Source: Rhodopirellula sp. (GTDB taxonomy: Bacteria > Planctomycetota > Planctomycetia > Pirellulales > Pirellulaceae). From it: DNA of 64,000 nucleotides. Location of the stretch: positions 1 to 64,000 of the forward strand of contig NZGD01000193.1 of NCBI GenBank assembly GCA_002690925.1, read 5' to 3'. A model generated the notes under the pieces. The model was not told the origin of the DNA and ran no database searches. It saw nothing but the letters and a program-made list of their open reading frames with translations. This document shows positions 8,913 through 18,900 of the stretch, in pieces (within the stretch, counting starts at the first letter, position 1; the number at the start of each line of letters is the position of its first letter). The position numbers were made by a program, and so were the translations under genes.

Positions 8913-11900
8913 TTACTGCCGCCCGAGACGTGTGGGCTGAGCTCGCGGTTTCGTCGCAGCAGGTGAGAAACCTGTCTGCCTTGCAGTTGAACCGCCAGTT
9001 TGCTGATCAACCCATGTGGCCTGAGAAGACGGTGGGATCGCGAAGCCTCTCTGTTGAGCCTTGGTGTTGACTGCACCTGGCACAGTTGCCTGTGAAGCCG
9101 TCTGCTGTGAAGCGGGGGAAGAAGTGCTCTGCTGATTGGCCCATATCTGGGGGCTCATTGACTGGGGAATTCTCGCCGCGTTTCCCGTGTATGCTTGCTG
9201 TCCGCCACCCGACCCAAGTGCTGGTCGAGTCGCTGGTCCCCGTCCTGATCCCGGATTCTGCTGAAGATTCGTGCTCTGGGAGGGGTAGTTGGCAACGCGT
9301 GATTGGGGCAGGAAGCTGCCTTGTTGGGAACGGGCTGCAGCGTGTTGGAAGGACGCTGCCGGTGCAAAACCATTACGTTGACTAAAGTTGATGTCATCCG
9401 TGGGAGATTGCATGACGGGAGCATTTCTGTTGACACGTTTTCCCGAGGGGATCATGCCGTTGGGTGGGATCACAACTGAAGGTGCAAGGTGCGTACCATC
9501 GATCATCTCTGGATTGACGGCCTGAGGGTTTTGAGCAGGCAGCTCTTCTGTTGCCGATGCACGCTCGAGAATGGGCGCGATTGGCATCGGACCTTCGACG
9601 GTGGGTTGAAGGTCAGGATAGATTGTCTGTCCAACGGCAGGTCCCCACAAACCGTAGCCTCCGCTGAGTCCTACATCACCATGAGCTTCAACCACATCTG
9701 CCAAGCACCAACTCATTCGACTCGACTCGGTCGCTTTAACATAGTCAAGGTCTTCCTCACCGGTAACGAGCATGGGCGTCATGATGACGAGTAATTCGCT
9801 GCGTTCTTCCACTTCTGCATCATACTTGAAGAAGTTGCCAATCAGAGGGATGTCAGCAATGAATGGCACCCGTTTTGAACGCTGTTGTCTGATCTTCTGA
9901 ATCAAACCACCAAAAATCACTGTTTGTCCGCTGTAGGCTGCGACTGTCGACTGAGCAGTTGTTGTGAGAATGTTTTGAACCGAGATGACATTGTCGTTGT
10001 CATCTGTTCCGATCGGTGTTCCTGGACTGTTTTCATCGACCTTTGAACGCGTCGCGTCAATGGTCATCGTTATCAATCCATCGGAACCGATTCGGGGGAC
10101 CACCCGCATGATCAATCCCACATTGACGTCTTCAGTTTCTGTCTGGGATGTGTTCTGGTTGAATACCAAACCAGTAACACGTGCAACAAGCTCCCCAACT
10201 TCGACTCTGCCCTCAGTGTTGTCCATGGTCATGATTTGAGGACGACTGAGAATCTGAAGTCGTTCGGCGTCCTGTAACGTTCGAAGCAGAATGCTGATTG
10301 AGTCACTGGCGGCACTGAGAACAAAACCGCCGTAACCCAGTGAACTGCTGCTACTGCCAACTCCGAAGCTGGTGATGCCTTGTGCCGCCAAGGCTCCGGC
10401 ACTATTGAGATTATTGTTGGGCAAGCCAGCGTTGTTGAAGTTAAAGCCAGGGTTTGAGTTGTTCAATGGAGTTGCGGCGACGCCACGATCGAACAGGAGT
10501 GAATCCTGCAGGCCAACTTCACCACCGACTTCAAACGCATCCCCAAGCTTAACCTCAGCCAACATGACTTTGATCAAAATCATGGGGCGGCGCCGGTCGA
10601 GTTTGTCGATGATGCGACGGATATCGGGGTAGAGTCGAGGAGAAACGCTGAGTAACAAGCTGTTGCTGTCAACTTCAGGAACTACAATCAAATCGCGATC
10701 AGGAAGATCGAAGGGGCCTAATCCCTGTTGGAACTGCTGAATTGAGTTCACACCCTGCGTTCGCTGTTGCACAAAGTTCTGGATTGCATCTGCTACCTGT
10801 TGTGCAAGTTGGTGCCGAAGCCAGATGACTTCGGTGATGCGTTCCGCAAAACCCTCGCTGTCGAGTCGCAATAGAATACTCTCCACGACGTCAAGGTCTT
10901 CCGCGCCACCACTCGCGACGATGCTGTTGGTTCGCAGGTCGGCACTGAACCGAAGAGGTACCAGTGAGCTTTCTCCAGCCGTCGAAGCGGGTAGATTCCC
11001 GGCTCCGATGCTGGTGCCGTTTGTCCCGGCATCATCACCGAACAGGTTCTGTAACTCTGTTACCAGTTGGGCGGCATCACCATTTTGGATCGTGAAAACT
11101 TTGACCAGCGAAGCAATGCCAGGCGCCTTGTCAAGCTGTCGAACCAGTTCAGCGATCAACGCCATGCTTGCTGCGGGTGCCCGCACCACGACTGAGTTTG
11201 AATTGGTGTCGGCTGTGACCACAGCACCCGCCAGAATGCCCGAGTCGATGATCTCTTTTTTGTCAGCATCAATGGCAACAATCGATAGTGCCGTCGAAGG
11301 AGGGGTGATGTTGTCGTTTCCGCCTTCGCCTTCGCCGTTGATGGCTTCCTGAAGCACGGGAGCCAAATCCTCAGCGACCGCATTGTTCAATGGGAAAATC
11401 TTGATTTGACTTTGCGCTGTGATTTGCTCAGCATCCAGATCATTAATCAATCGGGTGACCTCGACCATGTCCCGTGGCGAAGCACTGATGATCAGCGAGT
11501 TGGTTCGATAGTCCGCGAGAACGCGAACACGAGGACCAATTGCAGGTCGTAAATCGTCACCACTTCCTGGGCGATCAGTGAAGAAGTCACGGATCGTTGT
11601 TTCGGCGTCGACTGCGGATGCGTTCTGAAGCCGGAAAACTCGAAGTCGGCTTGTCTCGGCCACGGGCTGGTCGATCTTGTCGATCAACTCCTTCAATCCG
11701 TTGATTGCCTCGGTTCGGCCAATCAACAGCAACGCATTCGGTGAATCAAGTGAGGTGATGCTGACCTCCCCTTGACGGGCAGACAGAACATCTTCGTAGA
11801 GTTGCTGCAGCAATTCGGCCACGGCATTAGCATCGGCGTGCTTCAGATCAACCACGTCAATATCTGGCTTGGTGACTTTGCTCTGCTCTTCGATCTGCTT

Positions 11901-12797
11901 GATCACGTCCATCACACGCTCGACATCACGTTTAGCACCCCGAATGATAATGGTGCCAAGCTCAGGTACAAACTGGATCTGTGTGTCACCAATCACGCCA
12001 GCTCCGCCATCCTCACCGGGGGCGTCTCCCTGCTGAGGCGCCGCGGGCTGTGCTGCTTGTCCAGCAGCGTCCTGTTGAAATACTGCATTTCGGAAAGGTG
12101 AATCCGCTGGGAGATTTTGGACTCCATTAAAACCTTTCTCGCCACCTTCGAGACGACGTAATAATCTCAACGCCCGCTGAATCGGCTCAGGCTCAGCATT
12201 CTCGATGCGGAGAAGTTCCATTACTTCCCCTTGGGAGCGAGCTTTGCGATCCAAAGATGAGATCATTTGCTGCCAACCGGCAATGGATGGCTCGGGGGCA
12301 ACAACGGTCACTGAGTTGCTACGTCGATCCACCTCGACGGTGGTACCCTGAAGCGGTGTAGCGGTCAGTTGGAATGCTGCTCGTTCGCCATTTCGGGTTG
12401 TCGTCACTGGGGTGCTGCCACCGGTCATCGCCTGCAGACTGTCCTCAAACTCACGCCAGGTGATGTTGGACAAAGCGACACGCACGGGGCCCGTCGTTTT
12501 CGCGGATGCCATGCGGATTTGCGAGGTAAGCAAATTCTTGACGCTGGTCGCGATGGCGGCTTGCGTTGCTTGCGGTGCCATGACCACAAGTTGTTCGTTT
12601 GGTACGTCGGGTGCGATCTGAACGCCAGGGACATCCCGGTATTGCAGACTTAGAGTCGTCGCGATGCCCCGTGCCTGAGCTGCTGGTACTTTCAGCGTCT
12701 GTAGGCTTGGCGTAATGCTGTCCTGAGCGGAAGCATCGATCGGGGTCGCGCAGACAAATGCAGCAACAAGCAAACTATTAACAATTAAGTGTCGCAT
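8913..12797 (-). CDS. Type II/III-type secretin (GspD-like), very long
   Basis: An outer-membrane secretin of 1294 residues from the ATG at 12797, which gives a clean signal peptide (MRHLIVN to DASAQ); GspD proteins are typically about 650-750 residues. The N-terminal half contains repeated secretin_N/NolW-like modules: IEVVDLKHADANAV-type, LRVFRLQNASAVDAE, IKIFPLNNAVAEDL, VKVFTIQNGDAAQLV and ITEVIWLRHQLAQQV, each ending with a 'TNSLIISA'-like strand. The secretin pore domain starts near RRPMILIKVMLAEVKLG and contains GRVEVGELVARVTG, VVPRIGSDGLITM and VPFIADIPLIGNFFK. A C-terminal tail of about 220 residues is Pro/Gln/Ser-rich. No gsp or pil genes are adjacent, so it is an orphan here. It is divergent from a Pro/Gln-rich lipoprotein that might be a partner or pilotin-like factor (inference). 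Confidence 0.92.
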   Translation of the reverse strand: MRHLIVNSLLVAAFVCATPIDASAQDSITPSLQTLKVPAAQARGIATTLSLQYRDVPGVQIAPDVPNEQLVVMAPQATQAAIATSVKNLLTSQIRMASAKTTGPVRVALSNITWREFEDSLQAMTGGSTPVTTTRNGERAAFQLTATPLQGTTVEVDRRSNSVTVVAPEPSIAGWQQMISSLDRKARSQGEVMELLRIENAEPEPIQRALRLLRRLEGGEKGFNGVQNLPADSPFRNAVFQQDAAGQAAQPAAPQQGDAPGEDGGAGVIGDTQIQFVPELGTIIIRGAKRDVERVMDVIKQIEEQSKVTKPDIDVVDLKHADANAVAELLQQLYEDVLSARQGEVSITSLDSPNALLLIGRTEAINGLKELIDKIDQPVAETSRLRVFRLQNASAVDAETTIRDFFTDRPGSGDDLRPAIGPRVRVLADYRTNSLIISASPRDMVEVTRLINDLDAEQITAQSQIKIFPLNNAVAEDLAPVLQEAINGEGEGGNDNITPPSTALSIVAIDADKKEIIDSGILAGAVVTADTNSNSVVVRAPAASMALIAELVRQLDKAPGIASLVKVFTIQNGDAAQLVTELQNLFGDDAGTNGTSIGAGNLPASTAGESSLVPLRFSADLRTNSIVASGGAEDLDVVESILLRLDSEGFAERITEVIWLRHQLAQQVADAIQNFVQQRTQGVNSIQQFQQGLGPFDLPDRDLIVVPEVDSNSLLLSVSPRLYPDIRRIIDKLDRRRPMILIKVMLAEVKLGDAFEVGGEVGLQDSLLFDRGVAATPLNNSNPGFNFNNAGLPNNNLNSAGALAAQGITSFGVGSSSSSLGYGGFVLSAASDSISILLRTLQDAERLQILSRPQIMTMDNTEGRVEVGELVARVTGLVFNQNTSQTETEDVNVGLIMRVVPRIGSDGLITMTIDATRSKVDENSPGTPIGTDDNDNVISVQNILTTTAQSTVAAYSGQTVIFGGLIQKIRQQRSKRVPFIADIPLIGNFFKYDAEVEERSELLVIMTPMLVTGEEDLDYVKATESSRMSWCLADVVEAHGDVGLSGGYGLWGPAVGQTIYPDLQPTVEGPMPIAPILERASATEELPAQNPQAVNPEMIDGTHLAPSVVIPPNGMIPSGKRVNRNAPVMQSPTDDINFSQRNGFAPAASFQHAAARSQQGSFLPQSRVANYPSQSTNLQQNPGSGRGPATRPALGSGGGQQAYTGNAARIPQSMSPQIWANQQSTSSPASQQTASQATVPGAVNTKAQQRGFAIPPSSQATWVDQQTGGSTARQTGFSPAATKPRAQPTRLGRQ

Positions 12798-13069
12798 CAG
12801 CGAGCACCCTCTCTTACACGGGAAGTCGTTAGTGACGTGAGTGGGCTCCCTGTGAACGCTCCCCACTCAATTAGGAACATCGGACCAGTGGGTTCAATTG
12901 CTACACAGAAAAAAATCGTTAGATACAGAACAGGCCTTTCAAATGGCATTTGCAAGCAATTCCAACTTTCAAAAAATGAATGACCTTTCAGTCACTTGAC
13001 AAAATTTGTTAAAGACACGAGACGATTAGTACGACAACCTTTCCGATTTTGTCTTTCAGGTATCAGGTC

Positions 13070-14041
13070 ATGCGCAGGCTATCTTCCGCCACGCTCGTTT
13101 TCGCTGTTGCTTCTATGTCTCTCTTGGGGTGCAGGCAAACTGCTGGACCAACATCAGGTGGCTCGATGTCGTCCGGAAGCATGTCTCCTGCAATGCAGTC
13201 ACCATCGTTCAACCCTTTTGGTGGCTCCACTCGTGTTTCGCCGCCGCCACCGAATGCTTCAGCTATCCAAAATCCATACATTGGAGGACCTCCCGGTCAG
13301 GCGAATGCGGTTCAAGGAACCGCTGGCGGTTTCGTTTCGGCGGCTCCCGCCGTTGGAAGTCCTGTCGCTTCTGGACAGGTGGTTGGCTCCGGAGTGCAGC
13401 CAACTAGATTTGTTGGTAGTGGTACTCATTCAACAGCGCAAGCAGGGTTCGCCACCACGAATGACACCTTGGGGCCTGCAGGTGGCGGTGTTGCACCCGC
13501 CAGTTACGGAACAACCGCGCCAGCCCATGTCAATCCTTTCCGCGCCGGAGGGATGCAAGTGAATGACCTCACGCGTGCACCCGCTCCTCCTGGCTATCAA
13601 ACTCCTGTCGGTTATCAGGCACCAGTTCCGAATCATCCCGCGACGCTCATGACAGCGCCCGGACAACCGGGCACGGCACCGGTTCAACCCACATTCGCCC
13701 CGGTATCAGCTCCCATCTCGCCAGCGAATGCTCCTATCACTCCAGCGAATGGTGGAGCCGCGATGGGAATTGTGCCAGCTAGTACGATGGCACCAATTCA
13801 GCAGATGCCAATTCAGCAGATGCCAGTCCAGCAAACGCAGTACCAGCAACCGCAGGCATGGCAGGGTACAACGGTTGCCTCTGCCCCGGATACTGAAATC
13901 GCGAGTCGAATGGTTCCTGTCAACATGACGCCAGCGAACTCGCCGGCTCCGATTGCCCCGCTGGTTACTTCGCCCGCTCCTACTCCGAACGGCGGCACTT
14001 CAGGCAATTCTGAATTAATGTGGCGTCGGCCAGGTAGCTAA
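13070..14041 (+). CDS. Pro/Gln-rich lipoprotein
   Basis: A protein of 323 residues from the ATG at 13070; a TTG at 13049 would add seven. MRRLSSATLVFAVASMSLLGC is a typical lipoprotein signal with lipobox LLGC. The rest is low in complexity, rich in Pro, Ala, Gln and Gly, without charged domains, and contains short repeats such as IQQMP-IQQMP-VQQTQ near 13793-13837. It is probably an extended envelope protein. It is transcribed divergently from the secretin, with 272 bp between the start codons, so the two may share a control region. No known domain is visible. Confidence 0.7.
   Translation: MRRLSSATLVFAVASMSLLGCRQTAGPTSGGSMSSGSMSPAMQSPSFNPFGGSTRVSPPPPNASAIQNPYIGGPPGQANAVQGTAGGFVSAAPAVGSPVASGQVVGSGVQPTRFVGSGTHSTAQAGFATTNDTLGPAGGGVAPASYGTTAPAHVNPFRAGGMQVNDLTRAPAPPGYQTPVGYQAPVPNHPATLMTAPGQPGTAPVQPTFAPVSAPISPANAPITPANGGAAMGIVPASTMAPIQQMPIQQMPVQQTQYQQPQAWQGTTVASAPDTEIASRMVPVNMTPANSPAPIAPLVTSPAPTPNGGTSGNSELMWRRPGS
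13793..13837 (+). repeat. 15-bp tandem repeat inside the Pro/Gln-rich lipoprotein gene
   Basis: Two exact copies of CCAATTCAGCAGATG and a third with changes. In frame they encode the pentapeptide I/V-Q-Q-M/T-P/Q, so copy changes would keep the reading frame. Confidence 0.8.
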
Positions 14042-14263
14042 GTGGTTGACCGCGTCGAGGAGTCGGGCTTGCCGAAGGAGTCTGGTTGCATTTGAATCAG
14101 TTTCAGACGGTATTTTCTGCCATGACTTCACGTTTGTGCTTCAACCTCAGTGTGTCAGGATTCTTGAGTTGCTAGGCTTGTTGGTAAGACGCGCGCCGTT
14201 GTGTTTGTTTGCTGCTCGTCTCACTTAGCCATGACAGTAATCGGCCGTGGGAGGTAGGACACG

Positions 14264-15445
14264 ATGACAGCACCGATGCCGGCAGTTCTTCAGACTTTGG
14301 CTGACCTGATCGAGATCAACAGCGTGAATCCCAACTATAAGTCGGGAGTGCCTGAGGCAGATGTGGTCGATTATGTCGAGACTTTTTTTCAGCAACGCTC
14401 CATAAAGACCTGGCGTCAGTCGGTGGAGCCGCATCGCGAAAATCTGATCGCATTGGTTCCTGGCCGGGATCGTCAGCGGAAGATGATTTTCGAGGCTCAT
14501 ATGGATACGGTTTCCGTTGATGGCATGACGATACCCCCGTTCAAGCCTGTTGTGAAAGATGGACGGATGTTCGGCAGAGGTGCCTGCGACACCAAGAGCG
14601 GACTAGCAGGCATGATGCATGCCTTGGCGGATGTTGCGGAGTCCTCCGCTTCCCCACCCTGTGACCTGTGGTTTGTAGCCACGGTCGATGAAGAGTTCGC
14701 TTATCGGGGTGTGACAGCATTCTGTCGCGAGCTTGCTGTCGAAACTTGTGTCGTCGCTGTCGTCGCAGAGCCCACGGAATTACAGCCGGTAGTCGCAAGC
14801 AAGGGGCTGATTCGCTGGGTCATTGAAACAACCGGAAAAGCAGCTCATTCAGCGAAGCCGCATCTTGGTGTCAATGCGATTACAAGTATGGTTCACGTGC
14901 TACAGGCTCTTGAGCATGATAACCTTCAGTTGTCCACTCGATCGCATCCTTTACTGGGAAATGCGACCTGCAATGTCGGTGTCATTCGTGGTGGAGTTCA
15001 AGTCAATTTGGTGCCAGCTTCTTGTCGAGTGGAAGTCGATCGCCGCCTGTTACCAGGCGAAACCAGCGAGCTTGTCTTTCAGCATTATCAGGCAGTGGTG
15101 GATCAAGTCATGCTGGACTATCCGCAGGTTCACGCTGTCATGCACCCACCAATGCTGACGGATCTACCTCTGGAAACACCTGTCGAGTGCCCGCCTGTTC
15201 AGGCAATGGTGCAAGTGCTGGCTGAGTTGGGTTGTCACCGGCCCCCCGCCGGAATGCCATTCGGCAGTGATGCAAGTAAGTTTGGAGCGTTGGGTATACC
15301 AAGTTTGATTTTCGGACCTGGCAGTATCGATCAAGCACACACGGCGAGTGAGTTTGTCGATTGTCAGCAGGTCCTGACCTCCCAGGAGGTTTATCGCAGG
15401 TACATGCTGTCAGAGTACGTACTGGAGGCGCGGGCTGGTGATTGA
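14264..15445 (+). CDS. M20 family deacylase/peptidase (ArgE/DapE-like)
   Basis: A cytoplasmic di-zinc amidohydrolase of 393 residues, of the acetylornithine deacetylase / succinyl-diaminopimelate desuccinylase group. Metal and catalytic motifs are complete: EAHMDTVSVD (His and catalytic Asp, about residues 77-86), GRGACDTKSG (bridging Asp), TVDEEFAY (catalytic and metal Glu), VAEPTEL and the C-terminal SDASKFG / HTASEF (metal His). A GGGAGGT ribosome-binding site lies at 14249-14255 before the ATG at 14264. The neighbours are not arginine or lysine genes, so the substrate remains open. Confidence 0.9.
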   Translation: MTAPMPAVLQTLADLIEINSVNPNYKSGVPEADVVDYVETFFQQRSIKTWRQSVEPHRENLIALVPGRDRQRKMIFEAHMDTVSVDGMTIPPFKPVVKDGRMFGRGACDTKSGLAGMMHALADVAESSASPPCDLWFVATVDEEFAYRGVTAFCRELAVETCVVAVVAEPTELQPVVASKGLIRWVIETTGKAAHSAKPHLGVNAITSMVHVLQALEHDNLQLSTRSHPLLGNATCNVGVIRGGVQVNLVPASCRVEVDRRLLPGETSELVFQHYQAVVDQVMLDYPQVHAVMHPPMLTDLPLETPVECPPVQAMVQVLAELGCHRPPAGMPFGSDASKFGALGIPSLIFGPGSIDQAHTASEFVDCQQVLTSQEVYRRYMLSEYVLEARAGD

Positions 15446-15635
15446 GGAACCGCCTTTGGTGCGACTGCCGTCATCAGGATCTCCTTTTGATGACGAATTG
15501 ATGGGAGAGTTTTTCGCAATGCTGATGCGGCCTTTCCTAGGGCGACAGGAAATTACTTTGCCTGATTATGAAAAATACGAAGCATTTTCCGCACTCACTC
15601 TACTTTGCGTTCCTGCTGGGGGCCAGCAGCGATAA
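15438..15635 (+). CDS. Small hypothetical ORF overlapping the M20 gene end
   Basis: 65 residues from a GTG that overlaps the last 8 bases of the M20 gene, a pattern seen in translationally coupled genes. The predicted peptide is acidic in its first half (FDDELMGEFFAMLM) and has no signal or known domain. The overlap and the absence of a competing frame are the only support, so it may be a chance frame. Confidence 0.35.
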   Translation: MIEEPPLVRLPSSGSPFDDELMGEFFAMLMRPFLGRQEITLPDYEKYEAFSALTLLCVPAGGQQR

Positions 15636-15685
15636 AATAGAGAAGCGGCATGCTTGGTACTGAACGCTTCATCGATCGCGACCCC

Positions 15686-15719
15686 TTTTCCCGGGTGACT
15701 CTTTTTTCCGGGTGACTCG
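15686..15719. repeat. Two-copy direct repeat before TPR-ASPIC gene A
   Basis: TTTTCCCGGGTGACTC is followed at once by a near-identical copy. The second copy includes the GTG (15712) that would be the most upstream start codon of the next gene, which weakens the case for that start. Confidence 0.75.
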
Positions 15720-18700
15720 AAGTTGCGAGAAATTTTGCCAGTGTGCTTCGGTCAGTCACGGTCGTTTGGGTGAACGTGAATTGAAATTAGAGAAATGTCT
15801 TGTTTCGGATATCGCTGTGGTTTTTGTTTTTTCTCGTTCTGTTTTCAAGCTTCTTGTTTCCTGCCTGATCATTCAGTTGGCGGGATGTGACTCGCAAGAG
15901 CAGGTTCAGATTTCTGGCGATGGTTCGACCACGACAGAAGATCAGCAACCAGAGCAGCCGGCTGTAGCCAAGTTAGATGAACGGCAACAACTCATGGCTG
16001 CCCAAAGTCTTCTTCAGCGAGGAGATGCGGATGGCGCGTGGGAAATGGTGAATCAGGTCTTGTTGGTGAAACCTGATAGCTTGGACGCGTTACGACTTGC
16101 GGTCGGAATCAAACAGCAAAAAGGCGAATTGCGAGAAGCCGCAGTACTAGCCGCACAAGTGGCTGAGGCTGATCCAGCTAACGCCGCACAAATGCTGTTA
16201 CTTGCTTTTGAGTGTCATCTGAGGTGCAAGGAGTTTGGGTTGGCGGAGGCAGACTTGAAGCGAGCGGAGGAACTTGTCCCAAGGAGTCCTCAGGTTCATC
16301 GTGTGCTGGCACAGTTCTTGAATGCACAGGGGCGTCGAATTGAAGCCAGTGGGCACGTGAAGCAACTCATTCGTATGAAGAACGTAGAACATCAGGAAGT
16401 TCTAAGTTTGGTTGATTTACGTGGTCCGTTTCCTCTGTCATCGTTTGACGTTTTCACCCGTGATGCACCACTGTCTTTATTCGGTCTCGGTGATCTCCGA
16501 TATCAATATTCGACGTCCAAGTCTGAGCCCACGGAACTACTCAATCGCGCAAAGGAAATCACCACTCAATTTCCTGAATCCGCTGCCGCAATGGCATTTC
16601 GATTGCGCATGCTCGCTGATCTTGATCGGATCGAGGAGCTGAGAGTGTTGCTGGCCGACTTGCCAGATGGCATTCGGAAATATGACGAATTCTGGTTTGC
16701 TGTTGGCACGTTGCTTTCGAGTGATAGTGAGGATCGTCTGGCGATCGGAGCATTTTGCCAAGCCTTGATTTGTAACCCCACGGATCGGGAATCGCTGCGG
16801 TCAATGATCGCGTGTAGCACAAGACTCGGAGAATCAGATACTGCATTACTTTTGGGCAAACGATTAGCGGAGCTTGATAAGGTTTTTCGTATTGCCAAGG
16901 ACGCTGATGCCGAGCAGGCGCGATGGATTTCCCAGACGTTGCAGGATCAAGTGCGTCCATGGGAAGCTGCTGCATGGTTGATGCATGCAGCTCGAATCGA
17001 TGGCACGCTTCGGCAGTTGGTTCCCGAATTGAATCTTCGTCAACAAGCTATCTTGCAGTGGGAGCAGGGGGCAAGTTCCAGTCAGGTGCAAGCAGCGAGG
17101 GTTGAGAAAATTCTTGGATTCTCATTGGGAAAGTGGCCCGCACCCAAGATGTCAGCGTTGGCGAAGAATCGTCGTGTTGAACCTGATATTCAACGTAGAG
17201 CGAATTTTGGATTTACGGACATCGCGGTCAAAGCTGGTCTCGATACCACGTTCGTCAGTGGATTTCCACTCGATGGAAGCCCTTATGCGATCCACGAAGT
17301 TAATGGAGGTGGGTTGGCAGCGTTCGATTATGATCTTGATGGAAGGTGTGATATCTACGTCGTTCAATCAGGTGGAGACCCACGTGTGCCAGATGACGCG
17401 ACCGCAAATCAGTTGTACCGACTGCTGCCAAACCGGCAATTTCAGGAAGTGACTGTTTCGACTCTCACTGGCGACCGCAAGTTTGGTCAGGGCGTGTGCG
17501 CCGGTGATCTTAATCAGGATGGGTTTCCCGATCTGCTGGTCGCCAATATTGGTGCCAATGCTATTTATTTGAATCAAGGTGATGGTACGTTTAAGGAGGC
17601 AAGCGAACTGCTTGGGAGCAATCTGTTTCAGTGGACATCCAGTTTGGGGTTGGCCGACTTGAATGGAGACCATTTGCCCGATTTGGTCGAGATCAATTAC
17701 ATCGACGATACCAATGCTTTCGACTTGCGTTGCACTGACAATTATCTTGATTGTCAGCCACAGGAGTTTCGCAAAAGTCAGGATCGAGTTTTACTGGCCA
17801 ATGACGAAGGGATTTTGATTGCCAGTAAATCATTTGCGGATTCAAGCCCCACCGCCAAACTGGGCTTTGGCTTGGTGATGGCGAATTTTGATCGCAAGCA
17901 TGGTAATGACTTTTTTATTTCCAACGATGGTGATTTCAATCACTACTGGCAAAGTCAGCTTGCTGACAGTGCTGTATCTGATTCATTTGGGTTAGTGGAA
18001 TCGGGTAACTTGCAGGGTTGTAGTGTTGGCCGTGCTGGCAAAAGCCAGGCTTGCATGGGAATCGCGTCAGGTGATTTTGATCGCAACGGTACACTCGATT
18101 TGCATGTAACGAACTTTGAGAACGAACCGGTCAATCTGTTTCTTCAATCACCGGAAGGGATTTTTATTGATGAGGTGAATCGCAAAGGTTTGGGACAGAC
18201 CTCATTTGGTGTGCTTGGGTTTGGGACGCAGGCTGTTGATTTTGACAACGACGGATGGTTGGATCTTGCAGTACTCAACGGCCATGTCTATGACGGCCGC
18301 GTTGATGATATCCCGTTCCGGATGCTTCCTCAGCTATTTGAAGGAAGTCGTGACGGATTTTTGTTGCACTCCGACTCGAAGGCTGGTGATTATTGGAGTG
18401 AAAAAAAACTGGGGCGGACACTTGCAATGCTTGACTGGAATCAGGATGGACGCATCGACTTGCTAGCCAACCATCTGGATCACCCCATCGCGCTGCTGCA
18501 AAATGACTCTCCCGGTGGGAAATGGATCCAGATTGAATTGGTCGGAACGACTAGTGAGCGAGAGGCTATCGGGGCTGAAGTTCAAGTGGTTGCTGGAGAA
18601 GAACGCTGGACAGGATGGCAGATCGGAGGTGATGGGTTGATGTGCAGCAACGAACCTGTCGTGCACTTCGGCATTGGTAACGTGACAAAACCAGTCCGCG

Positions 18701-18804
18701 TTGTGATTCAATGGCCGAGTGGTTTGCGGACGGAACTCTCCGATCTGTCCGTCAATCGACGCTATCTGGTTGTTGAAGGTGAAGATACCGCATTTGCACG
18801 TTGA
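15712..18804 (+). CDS. TPR / FG-GAP / ASPIC-UnbV lipoprotein, paralogue A
   Basis: A large envelope protein, up to 1030 residues. A hydrophobic segment ends in the lipobox QLAGC (Cys about residue 59). The true start is uncertain: GTG 15712, or TTG 15781, which gives a normal-length signal. Residues about 90-460 are TPR-like helices (for example ADGAWEMVNQVLLVKPDSLDALRLA). Next come seven Asp-rich calcium-loop motifs of FG-GAP/VCBS type, each followed by a hydrophobic strand: DYDLDGRCD, DLNQDGFPD, DLNGDHLPD, a degenerate NFDRKHGND, DFDRNGTLD, DFDNDGWLD and DWNQDGRID. Seven motifs suggest a seven-bladed propeller. The C-terminus is an ASPIC/UnbV domain (AIGAEVQVVAGE, GGDGLMCSNEP, VIQWPSG). It is closest to paralogues B and D. 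Function unknown; extracellular or periplasmic binding is likely. Confidence 0.88.
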   Translation: MTRSCEKFCQCASVSHGRLGERELKLEKCLVSDIAVVFVFSRSVFKLLVSCLIIQLAGCDSQEQVQISGDGSTTTEDQQPEQPAVAKLDERQQLMAAQSLLQRGDADGAWEMVNQVLLVKPDSLDALRLAVGIKQQKGELREAAVLAAQVAEADPANAAQMLLLAFECHLRCKEFGLAEADLKRAEELVPRSPQVHRVLAQFLNAQGRRIEASGHVKQLIRMKNVEHQEVLSLVDLRGPFPLSSFDVFTRDAPLSLFGLGDLRYQYSTSKSEPTELLNRAKEITTQFPESAAAMAFRLRMLADLDRIEELRVLLADLPDGIRKYDEFWFAVGTLLSSDSEDRLAIGAFCQALICNPTDRESLRSMIACSTRLGESDTALLLGKRLAELDKVFRIAKDADAEQARWISQTLQDQVRPWEAAAWLMHAARIDGTLRQLVPELNLRQQAILQWEQGASSSQVQAARVEKILGFSLGKWPAPKMSALAKNRRVEPDIQRRANFGFTDIAVKAGLDTTFVSGFPLDGSPYAIHEVNGGGLAAFDYDLDGRCDIYVVQSGGDPRVPDDATANQLYRLLPNRQFQEVTVSTLTGDRKFGQGVCAGDLNQDGFPDLLVANIGANAIYLNQGDGTFKEASELLGSNLFQWTSSLGLADLNGDHLPDLVEINYIDDTNAFDLRCTDNYLDCQPQEFRKSQDRVLLANDEGILIASKSFADSSPTAKLGFGLVMANFDRKHGNDFFISNDGDFNHYWQSQLADSAVSDSFGLVESGNLQGCSVGRAGKSQACMGIASGDFDRNGTLDLHVTNFENEPVNLFLQSPEGIFIDEVNRKGLGQTSFGVLGFGTQAVDFDNDGWLDLAVLNGHVYDGRVDDIPFRMLPQLFEGSRDGFLLHSDSKAGDYWSEKKLGRTLAMLDWNQDGRIDLLANHLDHPIALLQNDSPGGKWIQIELVGTTSEREAIGAEVQVVAGEERWTGWQIGGDGLMCSNEPVVHFGIGNVTKPVRVVIQWPSGLRTELSDLSVNRRYLVVEGEDTAFAR

Positions 18805-18900
18805 TCCAAGAGGCAGAGCATTACGTGATCCGGTGACAAAATTTCTTTCCCGAGCAACTATGCACATTGTCTGCGCAGTTTTTCAGCGGAGGGCGCCCAC

